A stretch of 64,000 nucleotides of DNA from Tamarix chinensis (GCA_030549775.1 CM060172.1:59339523-59403522); one strand, 5' to 3'; counted from the first letter of the stretch, positions 20,851-34,268 are shown. Translations and numbers: made by a program. The notes: generated by a model not told the origin, from the sequence alone.

Positions 20851-23800
20851 TATACATAAATTTTTTAAACTTTCTAAGAGGTAAAAATTCTGTGAATAAG
20901 TTAAATGTGATTCTCGGATGATTGAATTTGATGGACATCGACATTTTCTTCCTCTAGTAATTTGTGAAGAAAAACTTTAGTATTATACACTTTGTTATAT
21001 CCCCTTTAATATATCCTTCAAGTATTATATTCGTGTATCAAAGTATGATCATTTGACTACGCTTGTTCCATGCACGTTGAATCATTGATCGCAACTATAC
21101 TTATTCTCGTTGAGCTTCATAAAGATCAATTAACTATGCATGATTTGATGATATGACACTCATAGTTTGTTTTCTTGATTCATGATATTGCAATATTTTT
21201 AGATTAAAGCATGTAATAGACTGTGATCTCAACTTATGTGAGTCTGATAATTATCTTAGATATATATATTTAGTGAGAGTAGTATATGTCTATTGGAATA
21301 AATGTTTTACTCCCTTCCAATGTCTCCTTTTTGATCTTAGACTACGTAGGGTGTGCTTTGTCCATGTGAAATATATTCAAATCTTCTCATTGTATGTTGA
21401 TTAGTAGACAAAAATATCATCCTTTAATTTATAAATCGAGATACAACTTTTTTTTTTGAGATCTTTCATCCCAAATATTTTACGATACTCTTGAGTTTGT
21501 CGTATGTTCTAATGATATTGAGGTAATCAATATAAATTGCAATAATTATAAATCCAGAATGGGATCGCTTGATAAAAATGCATGGGCTTATTGAATCATT
21601 TTTAAATCATTTTTTGAGAAGATATTCACATAGATGATTACACCAAATGTGTCCATATTATACAACATCTTTCTTAATTTTATGGAAAACATATATTAAG
21701 GCTTCAAATTATGAGATTCATATAGTTTAAGTCTTTCAAAAACTTTTATGTAGATGTCTATATTAGATTATTTGTGTAGATATGCGATCACAACATTCAT
21801 AATATGTATCTCTAGCCTTTGAATATTAACCAAACTAATTAAGAATCTTAATATTGTTGTATCAACAATTGGGGAGTATGCCTCCTCATAATCCTTTCCG
21901 GTATCTAAGAAAAACCTTAGGCCACAAGTCTTGCCTTATATCTTACAATTTCATTTATCACATTTTATTTGTGCACAAACACCAATTTTCACCATATAAG
22001 CTTTTGTGTCTTTTGGTGTAAATACCAACTATCCAAAAACTTCACACTTTTCAAGGAATTTTAGTTCTACTTGAATAACCTATTTCCACTTCGAATAATC
22101 TTGTCTATGTCATCATTCCTTTATCTTCCTTGGCTCAAGATCCTTTTCATTTGATATTATTTCACATACAATTGTGTATTAAATACTTCATCTACTATAA
22201 GGTCATTTCTACCAAACTATTCTCAGGTGGAAATATAATTTTTTGATATTTCATGCTCACTAGTAACTTCATCATCATGCACCTCTTATGGGGCATTATC
22301 CTCATTTTTGAATTATCATTATATTTTTCTTCGGTGGGAGGAACAATTATGACATAATTTGTCATGTTATAGTGTTTTTTCTCCTTCTTGATCTCAAGTT
22401 TTTTGAACCATGTGGTTTACCACACTTTCAATGTGATGTAGTTTCATTTACAAAATTCTTATATGAAATTTTAGTAGAAACATGCATCATTGGAATGTGT
22501 GACATTGTAAATTTATTATATTTTATATTTTTTTTACACAAGTTTGATTGTGAACAATATGAAATAAATTTGTTACATTTCATATAATCTACTTTTCATA
22601 TGGGTCAACTTTGCTCTTATATCTCTTCAAGGCCAGGTGTTTTGTTTCACCAAAATGCCAATTAGTGAAACATTATGTGAACATATCACCGGTTATCAAT
22701 TTGAGATATTTTATAATTGATAGGGATTCAACCATTATAAATTCCCAACATTTATGAGGACAAAATTTCATTCTTTGTGGTGAAACGATATAATAGTAAA
22801 TATTTTTAAATGTGATACATTTGGTTATTTACAAGATATTATGATAAATAATCTATCTTACCCAAACCCAAAATGTCACATGTCATAGAACATGTCCCAA
22901 AGCTGATGAGGGTAATCTATATCCTATCAATAATGGTTGAGCAACGAATTGTAATTTCTTAATCAAAGATTCATCAATGATCATGAGACATAAGATACTC
23001 TACATCAATCTAAATTGGCATAGAATAGTCATGAAATGCTTGGGATGTATATTCACTGGCATTATCAAGAATTATCTTTTTATTATGTAATATATAAATT
23101 GATCTATTAGTAAAATAATTTGAGCCAAGTCTCTAGTGAATGGCATATTTCTAGTGGACAATAAATTCATATGTGACCAACATGTTAATGTATCGATTAA
23201 CACCACAAAATATCAAAATGATCTACATGGAGGGGCAATCAATTTGCAAATGCCTTCTTGTATTCCTTCTAAAAACTTTGAAAACTTAGTGGTGATTGTA
23301 TTCAAGGAAAGCCTTATAATAAACTTGTCAAATAGATAGGTAGCACATGATAAATCATAAGACTTTAAATCCTTATTGTTCTTTAATGTGTGTCCTATTA
23401 AACTTTCAGTAATTATGTGCATCATTATTCTAGTGACCCAAATGGTCATGCCATAAAGTGAATGTTTTATTATCTTTTAAATTTTTGTTAGAGGCCATAC
23501 TGATTTCAATTAAACTTATATTGGTATAATGTAATCCCGAGGAATATGCTAACATTTTCTCAATAGCACGTTTCGTACTAGATTCTAGCATTGAAATGCA
23601 TAAAATACTCTTTTTATTTTTCATTAATGGTTTCCATATGGTAACCATTCTTATGTATATCTTTAAAATTCAATAAATTTCTTCCAGATCTGCTTGAATA
23701 CAATGCACCATTAATTATTAATTTTCTCCCTTTAGGGAGCAACATACATGCTCTTCTAGAGCTTTTTATTAGTTTTACAGCATTGTATATGGTGTTTACA

Positions 23801-24489
23801 TTACCATTAATATATTGTAGCTAAGAAAATTATTATTTTCTCTTTAAGATGGTGTCTGTAGTGGCACAATCCACTTTACATTTTTCCTTTTCATTAGAAC
23901 GGGTTTCAAGCATGTCTATATCTTTAATTTTAAGTAAACTCAATTTTTATGATGCACCAAAGCAAACTTCATGTTCATTAATAATGGAAATTACAAGATA
24001 TCATAAGTGAGTATTGCAAGGAAATCATAAAATAACATGTTGATGGATAACACAATGCAACATATTAAATGAGAAACAAAAAAAATAGTAAATATACCAT
24101 GCAAATTCATCATTTTCCTTGGTGTTACCATGAAGCAATCGACAATTTCTAGAGTGGACATAGATGTGGAGGCATTATCGGTGATCTTAACTTCAACATT
24201 CTTTTCCTTATCCTTGATGGAATATTGGTATAGATCTACCAAGTGTTTGGTAGTTCCACAATTGTAAGCTCAATGTCCAGTCACACCACATTTATAACAC
24301 ATAGTTTTTGTCTTCTGGAGGAATTTATTCTGAGCCCTTGACATGTATGGTTTCAATATTGTATTTTCCTTAAAACTCACACCTTCACATCTATGATGGT
24401 TAACGAAGCCTCTACCACAACCTTGACTACGATAGTTATCACATTCTCTCTTATTGTAATACCCATATCTACTTTTACGTGTAACATTT
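20850..24489 (-). mobile_element. Degraded Ty1/copia retrotransposon, gag zinc knuckle to RNase H
   Basis: Read on the minus strand from 24489 down, the order is the copia order. A gag zinc knuckle (CYKCGVTGH, about 24295) is followed by KHLVDLYQYS, a GAG-pre-integrase segment ending LWHDHLGH (about 23430), an integrase segment, and reverse transcriptase (KARLVA and SLVNIQRLEIH, about 21960-21790). RNase H follows (SSNHA and YEAQRE, about 21100), then ENVDVHQIQSSE (about 20945). Many stops and frameshifts break it. The 5' part is cut at 24489 by the LTR starting at 24490. The low-coordinate end and its LTR were not resolved. Confidence 0.85.
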
Positions 24490-27000
24490 TGTAATACCCC
24501 ATTCTTTCAAACTCTAATTATCATACATGATTGGACTATTAATAAGTCTCCTATAAACATAAATATTCTATTATCAAATCCCATTCCATTTGTGTTTATT
24601 TTAAATATTTTATCCATTATTTCTCTCATTTACGGAAAACATGTTTATTACAATTATTCTAATTTCAGTATTTTCACTCTTTTCAATCCATTCAAAATTT
24701 GTGACTCAATCCAAAAATATTTTTGAGTTCATTCATCCATCCTATTAATTTATATTTCACCATTTTCTTCTGAATTATTAAATTGTGGGAAAATATGTTT
24801 ACGCGATTAGACGATTTTAGTTATTTCAATCATTTTTAATCTATTAGTTATCAAATGAGTTCTGAAACCAAATATTTTTATATATTTTATTTTTTTTTAA
24901 AAATATTCATCAATTTGTGGCAATTTTAACCCCTATTCTTCATGTTGTATATTTGCGAAAAAATGTGTTTCTAAGACTTATCTATTTTTGTTGTTTTCAC
25001 TCGTTTTCCATTGGTTGATCTTAAAAACAATTCTGATATCCAATATTTTTGTATATTTGAGTTTCTAAAATTATTCCACACCTTTCCGTAAATTTTTTAT
25101 GATTTTTAAAATGTAATTGATATTTTTTTCCAACAAGTACCCATTATTAAAATTTCTTACAATTTAATTAATTAAAATAAATTGTAACAAATCCTCTAAC
25201 TAATATTTTAATCCTAACTAGTCTCCTAACCAAACTAAATCATATTTGTAACTTGTTTACCTTTCACCCAATCAAAAAGTGTACCAAGTACCACAACTAT
25301 GATTTTATGACATTTATCTTACATATTCAACCATACCCTAACCTCTCTCTTACACCCCTACTCCAAGCACTCAAGTGAGACTTAAGTAAGGGGAAAAAAC
25401 TACTCCCTATTATATCTCATTCTATTTTTTTCCAAATCGTGTGTTCCGTTATAAAACGCACATAAAATCATAACATTTCAGCAAAGTTCAAAGTTTATTT
25501 CTTTCCAACTTGTGGCACTTCATTGTCTCTCTATGGTTGTTCTTCTTGTTTGGTTTTTGTTTCTTTTAAAAGATTGCATTACATAATACAACTCTATACC
25601 ATTTACAACCCTAAAATCAATCTCCACCAAACTTCATTTTACCTTGACTTTTACTTCTCGACTAATTGTACAACTGTATCAAAGTTGATTTTTTTGTGAC
25701 TTTCAGTAGCTACCACGCCTATACTTGGATTCCTTTACCTTTAATTCTTGTTGGTTTTTTCCCCTTACATGTTATAATTCATATAGGCACTACTTTTACT
25801 AAAGAAACCTTCATATAGGAACTATTTTTACTAAAGAAACCTTTCTCCTAACTTCTTCTTTTTCATCTCCAATCTTCCTTACTGATCATTTCCTGCAAAA
25901 TTCCTACTATTTTTGTTTATTAGTTCAATAGAACAATCGTGCCTTACTTCAATAATTCCTCCTCTTTTTCCTTATCATTAACTCTCCAAAACCTTGATCT
26001 ATCATTAATTGGTGGTGGCTTCCAAGCATCCATATTTAAGATTAATCTTGTCGTTTCACTTCTTTTATTTCATGTCCTTTCTTTCCCTTTTACATATTTA
26101 TTAATATTTTTTATCTAAATCTTCTTAATGTTATATTATTGAAGGTGACCAAGTGTTTTAGAGAATGATTTTCTAGATTCCTTATTTTAGCTTTGCTAAG
26201 GAGCTTAGAAATTTTGGTAAATAAACTAACCTTTGGAAATATGATTTTGTGCTATGTGTATTATATGTTATTTTATGCATGATTAGATTTAATTTAATAA
26301 TAAGCATGAGATAATATATTTGAAAATCTTTAATGACATGTGTATGTTTGTATCTTATGTGTATAAGCATGAAAATTAGTAAGAGAATGATTTATGTAAT
26401 TTTTGCATGTTCTTATGTCTTTTGAAAAAGTGATGAATATTCGATGGAGTTATGCTAAATTTATAGCAAAGTCATGCTAAATTTTCAGTAGACGTGATGA
26501 ATATTTATAGATTTCAATAGTTTATGTGAGTTTTGGTTGTTTTAAATTTATCTAAGTATGACATTGTATGTATAATAGGGCATAGAAACTAGGTTATGAA
26601 TTTGGATCATTTAGAGTTAAAATGAATTTTTTTTAATGTTTGAACATATTTGGCCATGGGTATATTAGGCATTATAGATTGTTTTCGAAAGTTTTAAGTG
26701 TATCATTTTCTTCATTAGGTATTTTGCATAAGATTTGGTATATGATATGTTAGGATTTGATGTTGTTTAAAGTAAGTTATGAATTTTAGAAGTTTAATAT
26801 AATTTTAGGTAAATAAGGACATTTTGGCCATTACATATAAGTTCTAGAAAATTTGAAACCTAAGTGAATATTATGTTAATAAAATAATTCAAATGGATAA
26901 TTTTGACACTTAGGTGACATTTGATGAGTAGACCTAGAGATCTTAATTAAAATAATTAATTAAGAAAAATAAAAATATAAATTATACACTTTGGGTACAT
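24490..27000 (+). repeat. LTR of the TGTAAyACCCC family inserted in the copia remnant (3' end unresolved)
   Basis: The sequence TGTAATACCCCATTC abruptly replaces the copia reading at 24490. It matches the starts of the LTRs at 31122 and 36707. The interior has the same make-up as the 31122-34073 LTR, including recurring words like TTTTGGCCATTA. The end is not clear; a TTGGGTACA word near 26995 is one candidate. No gag or pol was seen, so it may be solo or truncated. Confidence 0.6.
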
Positions 27001-27978
27001 TGTAATCTTAGAATTTTATTTTAGTGTATAATCCATCATAAGAAAATAATTATTTAATTATAATCCATTTATCATGAAATACTAACTTTGACAAAATCCA
27101 ATATAAAACTCATATCAATCACAACCATCTATCCATAATGGTCAAAAGTGACTATGCATATTCCACTCATATCATGCTCAAACATGCTCATACTAAAGAA
27201 TACTAAATATAAATACTTCTGTACTTTGAATATCAAATCAACCATCCTTAAGGTCAACATACAATTCATGATAAATGCTTATATACATACTTTCATACTA
27301 AACTTGTAAGCTTATGTACACAATGGAAAACCATACAAGGCATAATACATGCCTAATATACATAACTCATACAATAACATAACTATCAACTTCCATTCCA
27401 AATGAAATCATGGCATGAAAATAATTTCATGATTCCACCATAAGCAAATGTAAGTAAAGACATCAAAGTGTGAAGCTAGCTTAGCATAAGAAAGAAACAA
27501 GAATATACTCTCCTAGATCATTGACAGAAGTTATGATATTGTGCTATAACTTTTTTTTTTACCAAACCAATAACTTAACCATTCCTAATAAATCAATTGA
27601 TAAAAAAAGTGAGTTTTCTAGGAAACAACTCTGAAATATAAGAATTAAGAGCCATCATTCACTTAAAAAATCCAAAATTGAGCTTTCAAACAAATCAAGC
27701 TTAATCAAAATTTAATTAAGACATTTTAATTGATTTTGGAAAACTAGAGAGAAATTTAATTTCATAAATAATGACTTTACTGATAGGGTTTTACAACTAA
27801 AATGTCAAATAGACTAATTTCAAAGAATTAATCCAAATTTATATGATATAAATGTAATTAAATATTTATAATAAAGCAATTCAACTAATCAATTGAATAT
27901 ATACAACATGATCATTTTTTGTAACTTTATAATCCTTATTTATAGAAGTAAGGTTATTTTTCGTAATTATACAATTCT

Positions 27979-27980
<2 letters not shown>
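27001..27980. other. AT-rich intergenic DNA, no gene seen
   Basis: I see no open frame with family resemblance. Words near 27000-27500, for example TGTAATCTTAGAATTTTA and CATGCTCAAACATGCTC, faintly resemble the minus-oriented LTR ends elsewhere in the window. An old LTR relic is therefore possible. Confidence 0.4.

Positions 27981-28022
<42 letters not shown>
27981..28022 (+). repeat. (TA)n microsatellite
   Basis: About 21 perfect TA units. It sits about 90 bases before the 54-bp palindrome, making a strongly AT-unwinding region. Confidence 0.95.
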
Positions 28023-28025
<3 letters not shown>

Positions 28026-28029
28026 GGTC

Positions 28030-28240
28030 AACTTTTAGTATATCTCTTTAAGTATATGTTCAACACATACTTGTTTTGTGTTCAACAACTATTCGGTACA
28101 TGTTTAACACATATTTGTTACATTTTCAACACTTATATATAAGTGTTGAAAATGTAACAAATATATATATAAATATTCAACACATGTTCGATTTACTTTT
28201 ATTGAACATATAACTAAATATTTGCTAAACATATAAAATA
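28030..28240 (+). repeat. Block of diverged TATGTTCAACACATA repeats
   Basis: The word GTTCAACACATA and close variants (GTTTAACACATA, TTCAACACATGT) occur several times at about 30-base spacing. A second block with the same words lies at 28565-28690. The two blocks may be parts of one insertion or two copies of a small repeat family. Confidence 0.7.
28111..28164. repeat. 54-bp perfect palindrome
   Basis: Positions 28111-28137 are the exact reverse complement of 28138-28164, with no spacer. The arm includes TTGTTACATTTTCAACACTT and the centre is TATATA. It lies within the CAACACATA repeat block. Confidence 0.95.
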
Positions 28241-28564
28241 TATATGATGAACAGAAGGTCATTTATGTAATTATATAATTCATATAAATTTCATTTATTT
28301 ACCTTGAAATTTGATCTAATATTTTGTAAGTACCTTGTGTTTTAAGTAATTCAATTTAGGTACTTTCATATTTCAATTTAGTTTCACTTAACCTTCCTAA
28401 ATAATAAAAATAAGGCAAATTTTGAGCTCCATTAAGATATCTAAGCAAAACTAATTTGAAATATGAAATATGAATTTTTCTAAATAAAATTATTGAAAAC
28501 ACAAGGTTCCCAAAAAATATTAGACTAAATTTCAAAGCACTTAAACAAAATTTATCCTTCTTAT

Positions 28565-28690
28565 TATGTATATGTTCATCAAATTTTTTAGTATATGCTC
28601 AACACATATTTGCTAAGTTTTTAGCATCTATTTTGTATATGTTCAACACATAAATGTTCCACATTTTTTTTATATGTTTAACAAGTATGG
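28565..28690 (+). repeat. Second block of TATGTTCAACACATA repeats
   Basis: Variants GCTCAACACATATTTG, GTTCAACACATAAATG and GTTTAACAAGTATG recur here, related to those at 28030-28240. Confidence 0.6.
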
Positions 28691-29167
28691 GTGGAGCAGT
28701 AAAGAAAGGTTGTTGTTTCTATGATCTTTAAATTAGATTTGATAAAGAATGGTGACAAGTATTTATGTTGTTGCGTGAATTGGGATTCTTGGAAGTCCTT
28801 GGTTGTTGGCTTTGTCATTAGAGACCACTACATGCTATAACAGATATTTAATTTGTCCTATACCCACGGGAAATTTGTGGAAGTACCGAAGGTAATATCT
28901 ATGTTGTTGTGAATTCAACTCTAAAATTTCCCACAAGACTACTAATATTTATAAAAATTAGAAAATTACAAACATAGATTTTATGTATGTCAATGATATT
29001 TCTATAGTAATAAAAAATGGCACCTAGTGCACCCCATATAGGATATAAAGTACCAATTTTTATAACATATGTCTGTAAGGCACTTATTAGACAAACATAA
29101 GAAAAACACTAACTTTTAGTAATACCACCTATCATATATATGTGCAATTAATGCACTAAATTTCTAT

Positions 29168-29352
29168 GGTGTTATCAAATATTATCATTTTTATTATTTT
29201 TAATAACTCTAAGAAGTGCTTGAAGGGCACATGTTAGAAAATAATTTATCTGACATGTGCTCTAGATTTATGGATTTTTTCTAACATGTTTAGGGCACTT
29301 GTCAAACTTAGAGTTACTAAAAATAGATAAAATAATAACATTTAATAGCAAC
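29168..29352. mobile_element. Foldback (MITE-like) inverted repeat
   Basis: The left arm, with TAATAACTCTAAG and CATGTTAGAAAA (about 29168-29240), pairs imperfectly with the right arm, read in reverse as TAGTAACTCTAAG and CATGTTAGAAAA (about 29352-29275). Arms are about 75 bases with a short loop near 29250. Such a hairpin is typical of a foldback or MITE insertion. No target duplication was confirmed. Confidence 0.6.
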
Positions 29353-29453
29353 ACAATGTTGAAAAAAAAAACAACTAAAATTAGTAAGATTGTATATTTC
29401 TCGTGCTAAGGTAGGAACTCTAACCCTCTCTCCCACACCTCTTTTTGTAGGTC

Positions 29454-30250
29454 ATGGCTCACAAGAAACATGTAACTTTGATGATACCATTACCCAAGAA
29501 GGCTATCTCACCTATCACATCAACAACAATTAAGAGTTTACAAAAGGAATGGTGTGATATTCAAGCCCCAGCGGCAATTGAAATTAATATAGAGGCTCTT
29601 CTTCAAAATGTTATGATAACCCTTCGATCTAGATTGCAGTTGAACTTGTTAATGAAGAAATTTTTCTAGAATTAAAATATCACGAAATCCCCGAAAATTA
29701 TTCCGTGAACATAATAATGGAAGATAATGATCATTCAAATCCCCTGATTTACAATTCTTCCCAAAAGATAGATATACCTTTGGACATTGGTTGACCTTGG
29801 AACAATATTATAATGCAAAATTGAGACCTAGATAAACATATCCTCTTGAATTATGTTCAAACACATGTCCATGAGGTTAATATAATTTCCATTTTATAAA
29901 AGGAGGAAATCCACATTGAAGAAAAAAGATGGGATATTTTTTTTTAGGGTACATTTGTGGAATACAACCCTGTTATTCATGTATGCGGTTATATGTATGT
30001 GCTCATTAACATAATATCGCCCCTTTCTATTTAAATGAATGACAAGGGGTTCTTTAAGTTCCATTTTAAATTATATGAAGACTGCTAAAAGATCCTCGAA
30101 TTCCATACGGAATTGTATCAATTGTCCTTTTATTCTTAAAAAATGGTCCCCTAACTTTAACTTAAGTATTTATAACTTCCAATTTATTCATACTTGGATT
30201 AACCTTCCCCATATCCCCCTAAATATTGGTCATCTATTTTTATAGGGTGT
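29454..30250 (+). pseudogene. LINE ORF1-like (DUF4283-type) fragment
   Basis: An open stretch at 29454-29669 is followed, after breaks, by 30039-30245. The latter contains PFILKKWSPNFNLS and a FIHTWINLPHIPLN segment, which resemble the DUF4283 region found in ORF1 of plant L1-type LINEs. It ends exactly where an LTR begins at 30251. LINE ORF2 pieces on the same strand at about 35400-36706, 40112-40298 and 40683-41258 may belong to the same element. Frames are broken; it does not code. Confidence 0.6.
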
Positions 30251-31121
30251 TGTAACACCCCAAATTTTACTGCTGAAAAATTTTGCTTGCAGCTGAAGCA
30301 CAATACTAAAATAGTTATGTGTTACTATCGTAATTGATATAAGTCTAGCTTACCAAACTATCCTTATGTCAATCACAAGAAAAATAATTAGAATATAAAA
30401 TATTCTAAATATAAAATGAGAGATGCTTCATAAAAATGAATATAGGTTGGAGATTAACTCTAACTATAATATACAAAAATATAGAAAAAGGAATACCATG
30501 GAACTAAGAGTCCAAAAGGGTATCCAAGTAAAACTAACATTTGGATAACATGACTCTATGCACAAAAACCTTGATACATAAAGTCAATCCACCCCATATA
30601 AGGCATTATATAGAGCAAATTCATCCAATGGATCCTCATCAACCTACACATAGACATCCAGGTCGTCTACTCGTGGAAATGAACAACACCCGTGAAAAGG
30701 ATGGTTAGTATGCTATGTACCGAGTAAGTTGACAATACAAGTATAAATAACATACGTTCACATAAAGGAATAAGAATACATGCGTATTAACATAAAATGA
30801 TGTTCATATTTCATTATTTGATATAAGACAATCAATTATTTAATTTATATTGAGTTCAGGAATATCACTATTCTTAATCCGATGGAATGAACTGAAGCAC
30901 CTCTTAGGGAAGATCACACCCAAGTAACTATTATCGTCTGGTGGAACATATCCAACATATACTAGGCCAACATACTCTTAAAAATTATTCTTAAATTGGT
31001 GGAATGGTACCAAGTACTAATCTATAGAAAAAACACACTAGAACTACTATTATCATTTGATGGAACAAACACAATCCTTCAGTCCTAACTCACGTAATCT
31101 TTCACTATAAATAGTTAATGC
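30251..31121 (-). repeat. LTR fragment of the TGTAAyACCCC family, minus orientation
   Basis: The plus strand starts TGTAACACCCCAAATTTTACTG, the reverse complement of this family's LTR end (compare 6060-6091). Further right it has the bracket word GTCTGGTGGAAC, and the region around 30660-30720 resembles, in reverse, the TACGTAG...CATTCCCACGAG region at 5590-5640. It is cut at 31121 by the next LTR, so about 0.9 kb remains. Confidence 0.7.
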
Positions 31122-33918
31122 TGTAAAACCCCTAAAATTTTAAAATGTGTTTATTATTATAATTATTAAAAATTATTTTTAATCATTTTTTTTTGTATTC
31201 CTTTGACTCTCATCACGTTTTCAAAATGTTTCGTTTTGATCGTTTAACCCCTCTTACAGTTTTGAGTTTTATAAAACTTTTATACCACCTTTGGGCATTG
31301 AAATTCTTCCAAACCTTTATAATTTTATAATATTTTAATTTATAGGCTTTTTTTGAGTCTCCTAGGCCTTTTTAAAATTTTAAATGGAGATTTCTAAAGA
31401 AGAAAAAAATACTATTTACTGCCCGTTTCTTAATCCTTACTCGCATTTTAAACCCTAAAATGAGCGTTCTAGCCAAAAAAACATTATTAAAATTTAGGGA
31501 TACTCATATTTTGGCATATTTAAGCTAAATATGAATTAAAAATAGGTTCTAAATATTTTAATAATTTTTAGAAAAACTTCACCAATTTTAAGCATAATTA
31601 GCCTTCGAAACTCAACTTTCACTAAATGAAACCTATCCTAAATAAATAGAAATAATTCCTATATCCTAAAAGATCTAAAATAAAGGTTGAATTTTATTTT
31701 TTATTTTTACCATGAGTATTTATTTCCAGGCTTGGTTTGATTTCTTTCATTTTCTATTATTTTAAGAATAAAGTTCCTTTAAATTGTTAAATATCTAAAC
31801 TTTAAACAAAACTTCTTTCAACCTCTTTTCTTCTTCATAATTTTGTGCCTTCAGCTCCCAAGAACATAATACTTAAACCTCAAGACATTCCTCAATTTTT
31901 TGGCATTTGTTTTGATTTTTTTACATCTTTATTCTTGATTTTTAGCTCTTTATTATTTTTCCTAAACAATTTAGTGTTAAAAATTAAATAAATTGAAGGA
32001 AAATATTATTAAGATATTAATTAATTTCATAAATCACTAAAAAAATTTACTAATCCATTTTATCCTTGATTCTTGATTTTATTTATTTATTTTTTTGTAT
32101 TTTTTAGGCCTTTTGATGGTTTTTATTGATTTTGGTGCAAGGTTTTCAAGTGGTTGTAAAGGGATGATTTTTGCTCAATATTAGATATAAGGACTTGGTA
32201 AACTAAATTATACTAATATTAGATAGGTTTTTATGTGTTAGAATGCTTAAATATGTTGTGGTTGTTGTTGATGATGATGGCATTTTTCCTATATTTTGGG
32301 TAATTTAGCCTTTAAGCACAATTCTATGTTTTGGTGTTTGTTATTAATTTTGTATGATTCCAATGGATTATTTAGGTTGTTTAGATGCAATTTAATATAT
32401 TGAAAGTATTGATTTGGTTTGGTATAATTAAATTTATGATTAAATTAAGTTTTTAGCATGAATAAAGGGTATTTTGGTCATTTAACATCTAGACTATGAT
32501 CTTGGTTGTTCCTGACGTTCAAATATTTTCACATTGTGTTCAATGAATAGTATGAAAGTTGTAGGAGTTATATGCTCACATAATAAAAGTTATGCCATTT
32601 TTAATGTTTTTAGAATTTAGGGGCATTTTGGTCTTTTCACTTGAAAATATTATATTTTTTATTTAAAATTTTGTGTTATAAAATGATAATGATTTATTTA
32701 ATGTGCTTAGTATTTAATTTCATAATTTTAGGAGTTAGTTTACTATTTTATTATTAATTATTATATTAAGGGCATTTTAGTCATTTTGCACCTAAAGGAC
32801 TTAATTATATATTTTAGAGTCAATGGTTGACCTTTACCATTGATGTGACTCTCAGAATAGTAAATTTATAGGAATTGTGATTTAACATGAATAGTAAATT
32901 ACTATAATAGTAAAATTTCTTGATTTTTAAATTTAAAATTATTGGCATATTTCTATGGAATATCTAGTATATAAATAGTATTTGATGAATAGTAAAATTT
33001 TATAAAATTGGTGTGTGGGATTATTTTGGGGTGTTAATCATTAATATATTTTAAATTTTCTATAAATTCAAGTATAAGACTAAGTTTGGGATTTAGGCGA
33101 GTAACCTTGGGGTGGCTTCCGAGGTAGGGTTCATAGTGGATGCACTCCTTGTTTATATATGTGGTTGTACTACGCCATTAGTGTGTAGTGAGGCCTCTTT
33201 CTACTCTATAAGTAGTCTATAGTTCCTATAGGGAGTATCGATACTTAAATATAGAGTGTTTCTTAGTCGTTTTAGGATGCTTCCTTAGTCGTAGTACTTT
33301 AGATTGGTGTCTTAGCCGTTAGTGCTTCGACTTTAGTATTATTTCCTTTTAAATAAAATGTGAATTGGCAGGTTTTGTGGATTAGAATAATCACTGGACC
33401 TCACATGTGTGTGGATTAAATTATTTTAGTGTTCAAATTCATGTTCTAAGAGTTTGTGTGATGTCAGGGTTTATGATGAACAGTAATAAATAGTGATGAA
33501 TAATAGATTTTCATTAAGCATTATATGTTTTATGTATTAGCATATTTTCTTGTATTTTTTATTTAGCATGTTTTGTATGTATTATATGAATGTATGCTAT
33601 CTACATTTAGTAGATTTAGTTTACTCATTACACTTATCGTACCGATTCTATTATTGTTGCTATTTTTTTTCAAACATTTCAATGGAAGCTGATGTCAGTG
33701 AGGATGTCATTAATTTTGTAGAGTTTGCGTGAGTGGTTGGGGTTAGAATAGGAGCATCTAGTACACCTTATCGATGTTATTTTGTTATCCAGATACAAAT
33801 ATCCTTCTCCTTTATGTTGATACCACTCTCTATATCTTGTTTGTCTGGGTTTCTACTCCTTTTGGATTGTTATTGGATTTTTATATGTATATGTGTGTAT
33901 ACATACATACACACATAC

Positions 33919-33970
<52 letters not shown>

Positions 33971-34073
33971 TTTTGTTGTTTTGTTTTTGAACACGTTTCG
34001 TATAAGAAAAGGGTAAGGGAGTCAAACTTAAACTAGCTTGCACATTAAAAAAAATTGTTCTAAGGGTATTATA
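31122..34073 (+). repeat. 5' LTR of a gypsy element, 2.95 kb
   Basis: It begins TGTAAAACCCC and ends GGGTATTATA, a decayed form of the family end GGGTGTTACA. It is directly followed by a primer-binding site and gag, which proves it is a 5' LTR. The interior is AT-rich, with repeated words of the type GGCATTTTGGTCATTT and a (CATA)n(TA)n tract near its 3' end. Confidence 0.85.
33900..33967 (+). repeat. (CATA)n(TA)n microsatellite in an LTR
   Basis: About eight CATA-type units pass into about 18 TA units, just over 100 bases before the LTR end. The Tyr/Ile-rich frames across it are not genes. Confidence 0.9.
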
Positions 34074-34076
34074 AGT

Positions 34077-34088
34077 TGGTATCAGAGC
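34077..34088 (+). other. Primer-binding site for initiator Met tRNA
   Basis: TGGTATCAGAGC lies three bases after the LTR end. It is complementary to the 3' end of plant initiator methionine tRNA, the usual primer for many Ty3/gypsy and Ty1/copia elements. It fixes the element's plus orientation. Confidence 0.9.
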
Positions 34089-34268
34089 TTTGATTTTAAA
34101 TCCTAAATGTTTTAAATTTATTTTTCTTCTATTTTAAATTTAAATGTTTGAGGGAAAAACAACCTAGAATACTCTTGTGAGTGAGTGCAGATTGATTAGC
34201 TAGGTGGCCTTGTGTTGATATGTGTGTTAGGATATTTTCCTAACACATATTCTGTCTTTTAGGACACT

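Noticed and set aside
27981..28164. Replication origin or scaffold-attachment site
   Set aside because: AT-richness, a TA tract and a palindrome alone do not support such a call in a plant genome.
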